Assembly (NCBI GenBank): GCA_903813345.2
Contig: CAIIXF020000003.1
Location: 1,043,621-1,107,620, forward strand
Source of the DNA: Owenia fusiformis
Lineage: Eukaryota; Annelida; Polychaeta; Sabellida; Oweniidae
DNA length: 64,000 nt
Direction: 5' to 3'
In this document: positions 9,061 to 21,180 of the stretch, piece after piece
Layout: each line of letters starts with the position of its first letter
Numbering within the stretch: the stretch's first letter is position 1
Notes under the pieces: generated by a model
What the model was told of the DNA's origin: nothing
The model's input: only the letters and a program-made list of their open reading frames with translations
Databases searched by the model: none
Translations under genes and position numbers: made by a program

Positions 9061-10962
9061 AGACTCCAGATGAAAATCTGGAGTCTATTGCTTTTGCCAG
9101 TTTTCTTTATTATTATTATTATTCTTCCTCCTTCCCAGATTTCTCACCAACTAGAAGAGCTTACTTTAAGCTGTTTACATGACCAACTGAAGACTGAATC
9201 CGGCTTTCTGGGAAATTAGGTCAAATTTTTATCTAGGTCAAAGGTCAAGAACTAGGTCAAATCTTGCATTTTCAACATTCTTTCAATTATCTTCGTCGTT
9301 ATTTATTGAAACAACTTTGTCTTTTTTTCATCATGTAGCTTAGAAACAGCTCTTTCAAAGATATGCCATTAGATTTTTAATTACTCGTACCGATTTTGAG
9401 ATATGGCGCCCGGAAAGTAGGTCAGAACAAAAAGTTCTCCAAATTCAACATGTGAGCTATGACGTAAGTGTAGAATGATCTCAGGAACCTGAATCTGCAA
9501 ACCAAATTTCGATCTGACATCTAGTACGGAAGTTATGGCGTTTTGAAAGTTCAAAAATCGCTAAATTTGGTGCCCATGTTAAGTCAATGGGAAAAAAGAT
9601 TTTTTTGAAGTGAAAAATACGAAATATAGCCTGAGTTCAGCTAAATATAATGGAAGCTTTTGAAAGAAGGGGACCTCAAAAGCCACCTAGCTTAAAAATT
9701 TGGACACAAAAATGCCTAGGTCAAAATCTAGGTCAAATTCAAAGTTTTTCCTTATTTTTGCGATTCTGACACTACACTTTAATTATATTCTTCGAAATTG
9801 TGTATACATGTAGCCAAGAGTTTGCTAATAGTGTTAGCCTTTTGCCGTCAGGAAGTATTTTGACCCACTTTTAAGATATGGTGTCCCAAAAGTAGGTCAA
9901 AATAAAAAATTCTTCAAATTTAACTTATGAGTTATGAATTAGGGGGAGAATTTTGTCAGGAATCTGAATCTGCCAACCAAATTTCGATCCGACTTCCGGT
10001 TCGGAAGTTATGGCGTGTCCAAAAAGTAGGTCAAAATAAAAAAATTCTAAATTTAACGTATGAGTTATGAATTAGGGGTAGAATTTTGTCAGGAATTCGA
10101 ATCTGCAAACCAAATTTCGATTTGACATCTTGTTCAGAAGTTATGACGTTTTGAAAGCTCAAAAATCGCTAAATTTGGTGCCCCATGTTAAATCAATGGG
10201 ACTGAATAATTTTTTGAAGTGTAAAAATACAAGATATAGAATGAGTACAGCTAAACATAATGAAAGCCCATAGAAGAAGGGGACCTCAAAAGCTACTTTC
10301 CTTCAAAATTTGGACACCAAAATACCTAGCTCAAAATCTAGGTCAAATTCATAGTTTTTTCTTATTTTTGCAATTCGGACACTACACTTCAATGATATTC
10401 TTCGAAATTTTGTATACATGTAGCAAAGAGTGTGCCAATAATGTTAACTTTTTGCCGTCAAGAAGTTTTTTGACCCACTTTTGAGATATGGTGATCGAAA
10501 TGTAGGTCAAAATAAAAAGTTCTCCAAATTTAACGTATAAGTTATGAATTAGGGGTAGAATTTCCGCAGGAATCCGGATCTGAAATTAAAATTGCAATCC
10601 GACCCCCGGTTTTTTTTCTACGCCATTTTGAAGTTTGAAATTCGCACTTGACAGTATTCACAATGCAGATTGATCAAATAAACTTTTAAAAATTCCTGCA
10701 TACCCTACTTTACCTCTCTACCTACTCAGCTTATTATTTGACTACTTACTCAATTACTTTATTAGTTATTACTTACTTAGCAACTTACTCAGCTACTAAC
10801 TCAGGTACTTACTCAGCTACTTACTCAGCTACCTACTCAGCTTTTTACCCAGTTACTTACTCAGCTACTTACTCAACTACTACTAAGGTACTTACTCAGC
10901 TAATTACTCAGTTACTTACTCAGCTCTTTACTGATCTATCTAGGTCAAATAAATCTGGAGTC
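9061..10962. mobile_element. Repeat-built non-coding element starting at a small hairpin
   Basis: It begins with a perfect hairpin (AGACTCCAGATGAAAATCTGGAGTCT, arms of 11 at 9,061-9,086) and ends with the single motif ATCTGGAGTCT at 10,952-10,962. Inside are two or three diverged copies of an approximately 600-bp unit, recognisable by CTAGGTCAAATTC at about 9,730 and 10,333 and by AAATTTCGATCTGACATC at about 9,506, 9,978 and 10,112. Near the right end is a 12-bp microsatellite (ACTTACTCAGCT). No protein is encoded. A non-autonomous element is likely; its superfamily is unknown. Confidence 0.55.
10710..10935. repeat. 12-bp microsatellite (ACTTACTCAGCT)n
   Basis: About 18 imperfect copies of a 12-bp unit at the right end of the preceding repeat element. 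Confidence 0.8.
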
Positions 10963-11176
10963 TTAAATTGAACTTGTTCAATTTCACAAATCTAGTTATT
11001 GTTGATCTCTTGGGCCTTGTTCAATCTGTATACTTCAGATTCTAGGCACGAAATCACAGCAAAAAAAGTGAATCAAATCCCCGAATCCTGGAGGCAGGAT
11101 TCAAGCAGGATTCATATGCGCATATGAATCCTGTATGAATCCTGCCTCCAGGATTCGTGCAGGATTCGCTGTTTAA

Positions 11177-12070
11177 GTAGTTTACAAATGAATCCTGTAG
11201 CCAGGATTCGTGCAGGATTCATATGGAAGGTAGTTTACAAATGAATCCAACCTTCAGGATTCGTGCAGGATTCATATGGAGGTAGTTTACAAATGAATCC
11301 AACCTTCAGGATTCGTGCAGGATTCATATGGAAGGTAGTTTACAAATGAATCCAACCTTCAGGATTCGTGCAGGATTCATATGGAAGGTAGTTTACAAAT
11401 GAATCCAACCTTCAGGATTCGTGCAGGATTCATATGGAAGGTAGTTTACAAATGAATCCAACCTTCAGGATTCGTGCAGGATTCATATGGAAGGTAGTTT
11501 ACAAATGAATCCAACCTTCAGGATTCGTGCAGGATTCATATGGAAGGTAGTTTACAAATGAATCCAACCTTCAGGATTCGTGCAGGATTCATATGGAAGG
11601 TAGTTTACAAATGAATCCAATCTTCAGGATTCGTGAAGGATTCATATGGAAGGTAGTTTACAAATGAATCCAACCTTCAGGATTCGTGCAGGATTCATAT
11701 GGAAGGTAGTTTACAAATGAATCCAACTTTCAGGATTCGTGCAGGATTCATATGGAAGGTACTTTACAAATGAATCCTGTAGCCAGGATTCAGGCAGGAT
11801 TCATATGTAAGGTAGTTTACAAATGAATCCAACCTTCAGGATTCGTGCAGGATTCGTGCAGGATTCATATGGGAGGTACTTTATAAATGAATCCTGTAGC
11901 CAGGATTCAAGTAGGATTCATATGTAAAGTAGTTTACAAATGAATCCAACCTTCAGGATTCGCGCAGGATTCATACGGAATGTACTTTACAAATTAATCC
12001 TGCAACCATGATTCAAGCAGGATTCATATTCAAAATAGTTAACAAATGAATCCAGCCTTCAGTAATCATA
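11177..12070. repeat. 53-bp minisatellite, left arm
   Basis: About 16-17 tandem copies of a 53-bp unit (GTAGTTTACAAATGAATCCA, then ACCTTCAGGATTCGTGCAGG, then ATTCATATGGAAG). Internal copies are nearly identical while edge copies diverge, as expected when unequal exchange homogenises the centre. It is the inverted partner of the array at 19,385-20,020. Confidence 0.9.
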
Positions 12071-12782
12071 CATGATTCATATGAAAAATGAATCATATAA
12101 TCGTTTGATTTTCACAATTCTTAACATGGAGTGACTTTGTGGCCAAATTTTGAAATATAAATCCCCCTGGAAATTTTTAAAAAATGCCCCCCCCCCTGGG
12201 AAAATACTTGCTGTATGTTTAGCGAACCTTCCTCTGGGCTACGGGCTTGAAGCAACAGCACGATTTATTTCACAGGTTTACACATGTACTAAATATAACT
12301 ATTAATCACCTTCTCCCAAATGATGATAGTGACCCATATCATGTCCGATTATAACATTCATTTTTAGTGTAATACAAATCAAACTAGAATATACCCATTG
12401 TATTGTATTATACTGTTGGAAATTTCGAAAGACTTTAGAGCCTTAAAAGACTTTTGTTTTGATGAGCCCGGGCATTCGTTAAACGAACCTTATTATGTTT
12501 GTTTAAGCCAATATTAAGACTCATTTATTGTGAGCATTTCTGTAGTTTTTGAAAACTTGTAAGTCCACATAATTGAAGTGGTTAAGTAACATGTGTAAAA
12601 TAAGATAATAATTATTTAACAATCCGTCTATTTCTTTGAACTGTTTTTACAACTGCGGATCACCATGATTACGGTTGATGTTTAGGAATTGTTTTAGAAT
12701 TCATGAAATACAATATTTACTTCTGTATAGCCACGTTTAGGCCTTAGTTTAGGCAACATTATTTTCAAACAAATGGGCCTTA

Positions 12783-13000
12783 TACCAGGTTGTTCAATAA
12801 GTTCACGGAAAAAATCCTCTCATTTCAAATATTTTTTATATTTTCTCATGAAATTTTCACACAATGTATAAAAAATACTTTCCGATTGATTCTTAAAATA
12901 TCAGCATCTCTTATTTGATTGGTCAAAAATAAGGGTTACTATGGTAACTTGACTTTTGGGTAGGCGGGGCACTTTTTATGTCACATTATTCATTCAGAAA
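12783..13000 (+). mobile_element. Mariner-like terminus inside the left arm
   Basis: CCAGGTTGTTCAATAAGTTC followed by AT-rich sequence resembles a mariner terminal repeat and its adjacent untranslated region. This stretch has no counterpart in the right arm, so it may be a secondary insertion into the left arm. Confidence 0.3.
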
Positions 13001-13889
13001 AACAACAGAATAGTAGGCAATTTATGAGTATATCACATGAATTTCTACTTGTACATAATATTACTTAATGTAATAGTCACAACTATTGTCCCACAAGGTT
13101 TTAGAAATATTCTCTCTCATGTTTTGCCAATGTCTAAGTCCGCCCCTGTGAACTACCTTGATAATGTCCCCTTGTCACCCCCCCCCCCCTCCAGTTCAAC
13201 CAATTATTTAAACCATGCTGCCTATATTAACATTACCATATAATCAAAACTGGTATCCGTTTGAGTTTTCTAACCCTGCTATGAAGGATGTAACAAAAGT
13301 ATCTAGAATGGTATATTACACTTTTTTCTGAATGTTGATATCCAAAAAAACATATCTTTGGTTTATCAACACATACCGGACACAATATAACGAGTATACA
13401 CATAGCAACATAGATAAGAGAATTGGGGAAAATTACAATTCCTTTGATCAAATTATTAAGATTTAATCTCCGGCTGAGGTGTAATCGAAGTGCTGATACA
13501 CATAATTAGCAATTAGAAATGCTTTAATGATTTAGTTAGATTTAGTTAGATTAAAGTTTTCAATTGCCTTTGAAACAACATCTTATATCAAAAGAATGGA
13601 TATTGAGAGTATGGATGTATTCATATTCATATCAAACATTCATATATATTTTACAGTGGAATTCCTTCAATAAATGCAACATATTTACCAATTTGGATTT
13701 CCTGCATAATGATAAAATGTTAATGATATAGTTTTTGATAAAACCCCAGGGCCGTAGCCAGCTTTCAGTCGGGGGGGGGGGGGGGGGGTGTAATCGCCAA
13801 AATATTTGCGGTTTTCAGTCGTGACATAAGGGACATAAGGGAGGCAAAAAAGATTTGTTTTGAATGTTTACAAAAATGAAGCAAGCTTC

Positions 13890-16800
13890 AAACTAAAAAT
13901 CATTTTAACGCTCTTTTCTTCATCTACCTAATGTTTGTATTTTATTGCTTGTGGGGAGGATGTGCGAACCCCTCGCTCCCCTTGTTACGCTTATAAACAC
14001 AATTAGAATTCCCAAGGAATCAACTTTATTAATTATATGTGCATATGTGAAAATGAGCTTGCGTGTAGAAATTGCATTGTATGCAAACCTTCTCCCGACC
14101 GACCCAGTTATAATTATGGCTTTTGAATGATGTCTACCCCTTGATGCAGGCCCTGGTGAAGGGAAATGTCATAAAGATTTGACGTATATCGCGATATAGC
14201 CGCGCCACCTTTGTCTTTATCCTTCCAAACGCAAACGGCAGATAAGAGGGGTTCTGGCGTACCAGAATGTTTGACGTAGGATTAAAAAGGAATGAATGAT
14301 TGATCATTATTAATCTGGTGCTTAATAAGCAACTTACGATATATAATTTTAATTCTAAAATGATACGTGACGTCACAACATGGGCTTTTTCTAGTTGAAA
14401 GCCCATGGTCACAATAACTAGAAAAGTTGGGAGTATGTATGACCGCTAAAATTCATAAATGCAAATATTTCTTTTTGTCTGTGTTTATCATATTAGAATC
14501 GTAACAAAGACCTCGATTTTATGATGTATGCCAGATATATGACCTCAAATTTTATTCTGGCCATTGACAAAGACCTCAATCGCTACGCGATTTCGGTCTT
14601 TTGACAATGAACAGAATAAATGTTTTGGTCATACTGTATATCACGCCATAAATCATAAAATCTCGGTCTTTATTCCTTGAATATAGTTGATATTGTGTCA
14701 CGTTTGTTATAACACATAGGTGTAGCCAGGGGGGTGCGATGGGTGAATGATCGCACCCCCCCCCATAACCAATAAAGAAAGAAGAAGAAAGGACCTTTGA
14801 ATGCCTTGTACTTGAAACTCCCCCCCCCCCACCCCACTGAAAACCGAATTATTTTGACGATCGCACCCCCTGACTGAAAGCTGGCTATGCCCCTGTAACA
14901 TGTATTCAATTGATACAGCTATAAAATAAAAGAAGACATGACTGTTTTGGCATTTTGAAAATAATACATTTGTTTCCTTTCACTTTATGATGTGTCCTTT
15001 TTCAGCGTTTGGTGGTTGGTGTTCTGCTAGGAATGGATTGAATCAGGGTTTAATTTTGCAAGGGAATCTCGAAACAAGCGCTAAATTGTGTATAAGCACC
15101 TTTATTTTACAACAAAGAGTATATTCATTGGGCGGGGGTTGAATAATGTGTTTTATCAGAGAGTTTGTTCCAAATATTGAGTTTGGTTTAAAGAGAAATA
15201 TCCCGGGAGAAGTATGAGGGTCCCGGTATCATTTTCAATGACAATGGATTATTCTTTAAGAGCTTTTATTTTATAATCCACATAACCCGAACTTGTGATT
15301 AAACTAATGATCAAAGGATGGCTTTTTGCATCATTGTTAAATCGGGGATAAGTTTGACAATACCCATGTTTGGGTAATTCATTCTAACCAAATCTGTAAT
15401 CTGTTCAATTCTATAAAACAATTATATTTTCAAAATGCTGCCAAGATATATAACTACATGTATGTGATAACATGTATGAACTCCTGGCTATGAACTACAT
15501 GCATTTAGTTAGATCAGAGAGTTCCAAAAATAATAATCCCATCAAATAACCTGATCAATAGAATTAGGATTTAATCCCTTACATGTAATCATCAGTGTTG
15601 ATAAATATGATGTGTAATCAGAAAGAAGGAATCTGTTTTTAGATTAATGATCGAGTGTCTTGGTACCTTGATTCAAAGCTCCTTTGACCTTATAATTTTC
15701 CAGTGGTTTTAAAGTTCAGTACATATACCGTAGTTCTTAGACTTTCTCATTTCTTTTTTACTTTTCACGATTTTTACATGACTTTTACCAAAACATGATG
15801 ATCTATCATCCAATTAAAAAAATAAGGTAGAAGTTAAGATCGATTATCAACCGTCCCTAGTGGAAATTTTCATTTGCCATACATACAATTCCTCGGAATT
15901 TTAACTTCGTTCATGTATGGGCGCTTATTAGATGTCTGAAGGGTCTATTTTCAATTTTCTAAATGCCCTTGGCGCTAATTACAGAGAATAAGATATTCCA
16001 ATTATTTGGGATTGTACGACTTTTCTGAATGATTACGCTACACATATACACGCATATGTGAGCCTGAAACTATTATTTGAACATATTTTAAGATAAGTTC
16101 CTAATGCGTAAATCTCGTTTGTTCCGTCTACATTTATGGCAAGGTCGCATACAGGACCATAGATATCTCTTTGTTTTCAACATTTTGATAGCGATTCTTT
16201 AACATTTTGGATCATAAAGACTAATCAAGGATAAAGACGCTTTACCCCCCCCCCAATCATTTTCAATATGTACATGTAAGTAACATGTAAGTATAAACAT
16301 AATGAGACAGAGTAACCCGGGCAGAAAAACTACTCGCATTATTATGTACCCCGAGTCAGATCCTAGAAGTAGCGAATAATGTAAATTGATTAATACACTG
16401 TATAGGCAGGGGAGTAGCAAGCTTTCAGTCTGTGGTGCTCTTTTCTTCCTCTATCTCATGGCGATCGCACACCGCTCCCCCCCCCCCTAGCTACGCCTAT
16501 GCATCTATTCAATGTCCATTTTAAAATTCTATATGGACATAGTTATTTTTACTATTGGACTGTTGTGGATGTCACAGTGCCTCCCATCCATACCCCCCCC
16601 CCCCCCCGCTAATTACAGGTATACATTTTTTACTCATAACATCTTCCTGTTTCACCTGAAACATGGTCTGATATTATGAGGCATGTCCTGTGATCTGAGC
16701 ACATCAGATGAGAAGAGTTACAACTGTCAATAAGTGTGAAAGTTATCATGTAATAATTTACCTAATGTCAATACATTACATACATGTAATAGACATGTAT

Positions 16801-16990
16801 TGCATTTAACAGCAGATATTAGCACCGGCACATGTACAACAGTTTTATGACCCCACTCTAATCATAGCATCTTTCTGTTTTTCCTGAAACATCTCAGGGC
16901 TGAGAAGAAATGAGATGTCATGCTTTATCATGATGTTATGACCCCGATTAGATGAAATATTAGCTGGGATGAAAGATCAAAATCCTCAAT
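13890..16990. other. Interior of the 9.1-kb element, no recognised gene
   Basis: Unique-looking AT-rich sequence with embedded small repeats: a hairpin at 14,495-14,685, and poly-C/poly-G tracts near 14,760, 14,820, 16,244, 16,480 and 16,593 next to recurring 'TAGCCAGCTTTCAGTC' sequence (also at 13,755, 14,875 and 16,415). No transposase-like frame was found. Confidence 0.55.
14495..14685. repeat. Hairpin MITE-like inverted repeat
   Basis: Two arms of about 80-90 bp (AAAGACCTCGATTTTATGAT at the left, its inverse ATCATAAAATCTCGGTCTTT at the right) meet at GACCTCAATCGCTACGCGAT. It is nested inside the 9.1-kb element. Confidence 0.65.
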
Positions 16991-16999
16991 TTTGGACTC

Positions 17000-18090
17000 T
17001 CCTAGATCACCAAAAAACGGTTATGCGCAAACAAATTCATAACTCCCTTAAAACACACACTATCAACACCAAAAATACCTCACAATAAAGGATGAAAGAA
17101 AAACAACACAACCAAACCAGACTTAAACAATAAACCACACACAGACACAATCAACTAATATGCATACACCCTCCCAATACAACACAAATATGGGAAGATC
17201 AAAATATCTGAAATACGGACCATTAAACCCCACATTCAAGTTAATATCTCAACAACAAGATATGATACCAACATAATACACACACTAACAGGAAGCAAAA
17301 ACATTAAGCAAGCCGCCTGAATCAACAGAAAAACGATTTACCGACCATAGATCCACCCTAAACACCACCAAACCTAAACCAACTTCACAAATCGAAAATA
17401 CTGCAAAATGCCGAAAACACCAAAACACGTCCAAACACGGAAAAGTTAACAACCCTTCTAATACACACAATATGAACATTACATATACCTGGCCATGAAG
17501 CTATTACAATGAACTAAACAACCAAATTAAATTTCAACATCGAACTGACCATACCATGATGCAATCAACCAATACGCATACACCCTCCCGATAAAACACA
17601 AATATGAGAAAATCAAATATTTCAAATACGGGCCATCAAACCCTACATTCAAGTTAATATCTCAACAACAAGATATGCCACGAACATAATGCACACACCA
17701 ACGGAAAGCTAAAACATTAAACAAACCACCTGAACCATCAAAAGACAATTTACCTACTATAGACCCGTGCTAGTCACCACCAAACTCAAACCAACTCAAC
17801 AAATCGAAAATACCGCAAAATGACCAAAACACCAAAACGCGACTAAACACGAAAAAATCAACAACTCTTCTAATACACACAATATGAACATAACATATAC
17901 CTGACTATGAAGCTGAAACAATGAACAAAACAACCAGATTCAATTTCAACATTGAACCGACCATACCCCGATGCAATTAACCAACACACATACACCCTTC
18001 CGATAAAACACAAATAAGGGAAAATCAAAATATTTAAAATACGGGCCATTAAACCTTACATTCAAGTTAATATCTCAACAAGACAATTTT
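17000..18090. repeat. Approximately 410-bp satellite, C/A-rich orientation
   Basis: About two and a half tandem units with period near 412 bp. Landmark: ATTCAAGTTAATATCTCAAC at about 17,233, 17,646 and 18,060. The same satellite occurs in the opposite orientation at 52,640-53,848. It forms the inner edge of the right arm of the 9.1-kb element. Confidence 0.85.
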
Positions 18091-18129
18091 TGTAAAAATT
18101 CAAAACAAATCTTTTTGCCTCACTTGTCA

Positions 18130-18170
18130 TGATTACACCCCCTCCCCCCCCCCCCCCCCCCCCCCCCGAC
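18130..18170. repeat. Poly-C tract
   Basis: A long cytosine run, the inverted counterpart of the poly-G run at about 13,771-13,789. The surrounding sequence is also matched, so both belong to the inverted arms. Confidence 0.9.
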
Positions 18171-19384
18171 TAAAAGTCATGTTAACTCCGGCCCGGGGGT
18201 TCTATTGACAACTATATCATCAACGTTTTATCATTATGCAGAAAGTCCAATATGAAATCTAAATCAGGTAAATATGTTGCATTTATTGAAGGAATTATAA
18301 TACACTGTAAACTATAATGTTTGATATGAATATGAATACATCCATACAACCATATTCTCAAAATCCATTCTTTGGAAATAAGATGTTACAACAAAGGCAA
18401 TTGAAAACTTTGAACCTGGGAATCTAAACTACAGTGGTAATTAACTTTCTGATTGCTAATTATGTGTATCAACTCTTTGATTGCCCCTCAGTTGGAGATT
18501 AAATCTTAAAATTTGATTAAAGGGATTATAATTTTCCCCGTTTGTCTTATCTATGTTACAATGTGTATAATCGTTATTGTGTCACCGGAATGTTTTGATA
18601 AACAAAAACAAAATGTTTTTTAGACATCAACATTAGACAAAAGTTCAATATACCATTCTAGATACATTGTATATTTGTTACATCCTTCATACCAGTGTTA
18701 GAAGCTCAAACGGACGCCAGTTTTGATTATATGGTAATGTTAATATATTCAGCATGGTTTAAAACAATTGGTGGATTTGGAGGGGGGGGGGTGACAAGTG
18801 GACCCGGGAGGGGACATTATCAAGGTGGTTCACGGGGCGAACTTAGGCATTGGCAAGGGGGTAGGACATACTCTGGTATAAAACTGTCTTCTTTTTGGCT
18901 CTTGAGACACTTCTTCACAGATCTCTTCGGCAATATAAGACCCATTTGTCAGAAAATAAGGTTCTTTTTCTTGTTACTTCGAATTAACCACTTTAATTAT
19001 GTGAACATACAATTTTTCGAAAATTACAAAAATGCTCACAATAAATTAATCTTAATATTGGCTTGATCATATATATCTTTAAGACCCTTAGTCTTTTGAA
19101 ATTTCCAAACCGTATAATACACTACCATGTTTCGCATGGGTATATTCTCATTTATATTCTAGTTTGATTTATGTTACATTAAAAATGAATGGTATAATCG
19201 GACATAATACGGGTCACTATCACCATTGGGGAGAGGGTGATTAATAATTATATTAAGTAACGCTGGAATAAATTGTGCTTCAAGCCCGTAGCCTGGAGGA
19301 AGGTTCGCTAAAGAAACATACAGCAAGTATTTTCCCAGGGGGGGGGGGGCACTTTTCAAAAATTTCCGTGATTACATGATTCAT

Positions 19385-20020
19385 TTTTCATACGAATCCT
19401 GCACGAATCCTGAATGCTGGATTCATTTGTAAACTACCTTGTATATGAATCCTGCTTGAATCCTGGCTACAGGATTCATTTGTAAAGTACCTTCCATATG
19501 AATCCTGCACGAATCCTGAAAGTTGGATTCATTTGTAAACTACCTTCCATATGAATCCTGCATGAATCCTGAAGGTTGGATTCATTTGTAAACTACCTTC
19601 CATATGAATCCTGCACGAATCCTGAAGATTGGATTCATTTGTAAACTACCTTCCATATGAATCCTGAAGGTTGGATTCATTTGTAAACTACCTTCCATAT
19701 GAATCCTGCACGAATCCTGAAGGTTGGATTCATTTGTAAACTACCTTCCATATGAATCCTGCACGAATCCTGAAGGTTGGATTCATTTGTAAACTACCTT
19801 CCATATGAATCCTGCACGAATCCTGAAGGTTGGATTCATTTGTAAACTACCTTCCATATGAATCCTGCACGAATCCTGAAGGTTGGATTCATTTGTAAAC
19901 TACCTTCCATATGAATCCTGCACGAATCCTGAAGGTTGGATTCATTTGTAAACTACCTTCCATATGAATCCTGCACGAATCCTGGCTACAGGATTCATTT
20001 GTAAACTACTTAAACAGCGA
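19385..20020. repeat. 53-bp minisatellite, right arm
   Basis: About 11-12 copies of the same 53-bp unit as at 11,177-12,070, in inverse orientation. The copy number differs between arms, showing independent expansion after the arms formed. Confidence 0.9.
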
Positions 20021-20274
20021 ATCCTGTACGAATCCTGGAGGCAGGATTCATACAGGATTCATATGTGCATATGAATCCTGCTTGAATCCTGCCTTCAGGA
20101 TTCGGGGATTTGATTCACTTTTTTTGCTGTGAATACAATTTAGCAGTTTCGTTCGTTGCGTAATTGGGCATTCTGTAATCAGTAGCAAATTCCTCGCAAA
20201 ACATTTTTCAAAATATTTACTACCGTTTTCCTTGAAGACATGGTTTGGGTGACACATCATTAAGTCACATGATC

Positions 20275-20372
20275 GATACAGTAACTAGTCACGTGATCAG
20301 ACACATGTCACGTAATCAGACATGTGATGTCACGTAATCAGTCACGTGTCAAGTGATCGGTCACGTGAGCTT
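20275..20372. repeat. CACGTG-containing imperfect tandem repeat
   Basis: Six or so copies of a short unit of about 16 bp around TCACGTGATCAG, with several CACGTG or near-CACGTG hexamers. CACGTG is the classic E-box, but here it may simply be the repeat unit. It lies just outside the 9.1-kb element. Confidence 0.6.
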
Positions 20373-20550
20373 GCAAAATGGACATTCTAAATTTTGATCA
20401 ATATCGATATGTTGTTGCCTTCATTGTCGTGTTTGGCTGCGTTCCACAATGTAACCTAGCAGGATGGATGACATAGAACAAGCTGCTAAGTAGACACATG
20501 GTAACATTTCGTTATTTAAACCGTATGAACTTCTCACTAGAATAAGTGTT

Positions 20551-20805
20551 TCATCTATAGGCAGCTGCTGCTAGGTTTTGCTTTCCTTTGTAGAAAAGGA
20601 AAACTCTAGCAGCCTCTCGACGCTCCTGCAATGGCTCCCACTGTAGGTCTTGAAGAGCTTTGGTGACGCAGCCTGGTTCCATTGAGTGACATTTTGTTAC
20701 AAACCTTGCTGCTCTTCTCTGTACCTGTTCCAACATATCAATATCTTTTTGTCGGTATGGATCCCATGCCGAACTGGCATATTCTAAATTAGGCCGGACA
20801 GACAC
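20551..20805 (-). pseudogene. LINE (CR1/Jockey-like) post-RT fragment
   Basis: The frame reads SVRPNLEYASSAWDPYRQKD, then IDMLEQVQRRAARFVTKC, then LQDLQWEPLQERREAARV. The pattern R-P-x-L-E-Y-A-S-x-x-W-D-P-Y and E-x-V-Q-R-R-A-A-R-F-V is the conserved region after the reverse transcriptase fingers/palm in CR1/Jockey-group non-LTR retrotransposons. It is the last ORF2 segment only: a 5'-truncated copy whose truncated end abuts the Harbinger exon at 20,806. Confidence 0.85.
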
Positions 20806-20961
20806 CTACACCTATTCTTGAGGACACCATTACATTGCTCAATGGTTACTCTAGTGCACTTGTGCCTCCTATTGAAACGTACATCTTCTCTTGATAGTGG
20901 ATTAGTGATTGGGGTCATAAGACTTTCTGTCAGGGCATACCCGCTATCTCCCAGAACATAT
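20806..20961 (-). pseudogene. PIF/Harbinger (HARBI1-like) transposase exon fragment
   Basis: After an acceptor (TTCTTTCAG at 20,964-20,962) the frame reads YVLGDSGYALTESLMTPI, then TNPLSREDVRFNRRHKCTRV, then TIEQCNGVLKNRCRC. GDSGY holds the second catalytic Asp and the IEQ-x-x-G-V-L-K block holds the catalytic Glu region of DDE_Tnp_4/HARBI1 transposases. The exon is cut on its 3' side by the LINE fragment, which breaks the gene. Confidence 0.8.
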
Positions 20962-21015
20962 CTGAAAGAACAGAGAATATTATGTTATTGAAGCTGTATG
21001 TCAAACTGTTCATAT

Positions 21016-21180
21016 GTACAGGGTGGTTAAAAAACCCTGCCGCTATTTTCCTCATATTTTGGTCCTTTTAGAAAAGTACTCCCTGATATTTGGTACATGT
21101 GTAATATCATTCAATTTCCTACCAGCCTACAATATTTCATGACTATTAGAATGATTATTACAATGTTACAGCACTTTAGG
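21016..21180 (+). mobile_element. Mariner-like terminal sequence
   Basis: TACAGGGTGGTTAAAAAACC followed by AT-rich sequence is a typical mariner/Tc1 terminus and 5' flank. No matching opposite end was identified, so it is probably a fragment. Confidence 0.4.

Larger units (their letters stand above)
11055..20131. mobile_element. 9.1-kb foldback-like element with long inverted arms
   Basis: The outermost 150 bp at 11,055 and 20,131 are nearly perfect inverted copies beginning CACAGCAAAAAAAGTGAATC. Both arms continue inward through a 53-bp minisatellite, a poly-C block and matched single-copy sequence, to about 13,885 on the left and 18,085 on the right. The left arm is longer because its minisatellite is longer and it carries extra sequence at 12.75-13.0 kb. 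Both ends are flanked by AAT, a possible 3-bp target duplication. CAC termini, subterminal repeats and 3-bp duplications are features of CACTA/EnSpm elements, but no transposase is visible inside, so the superfamily is inference. Confidence 0.75.

Noticed and set aside
11055-11075. Recombination-signal-like heptamer at the ends of the 9.1-kb element
   Set aside because: CACAGCA only partly resembles CACAGTG, there is no nonamer at 12 or 23 bp spacing, and the 3-bp AAT flank does not fit the 5-bp duplication of Transib/RAG elements.
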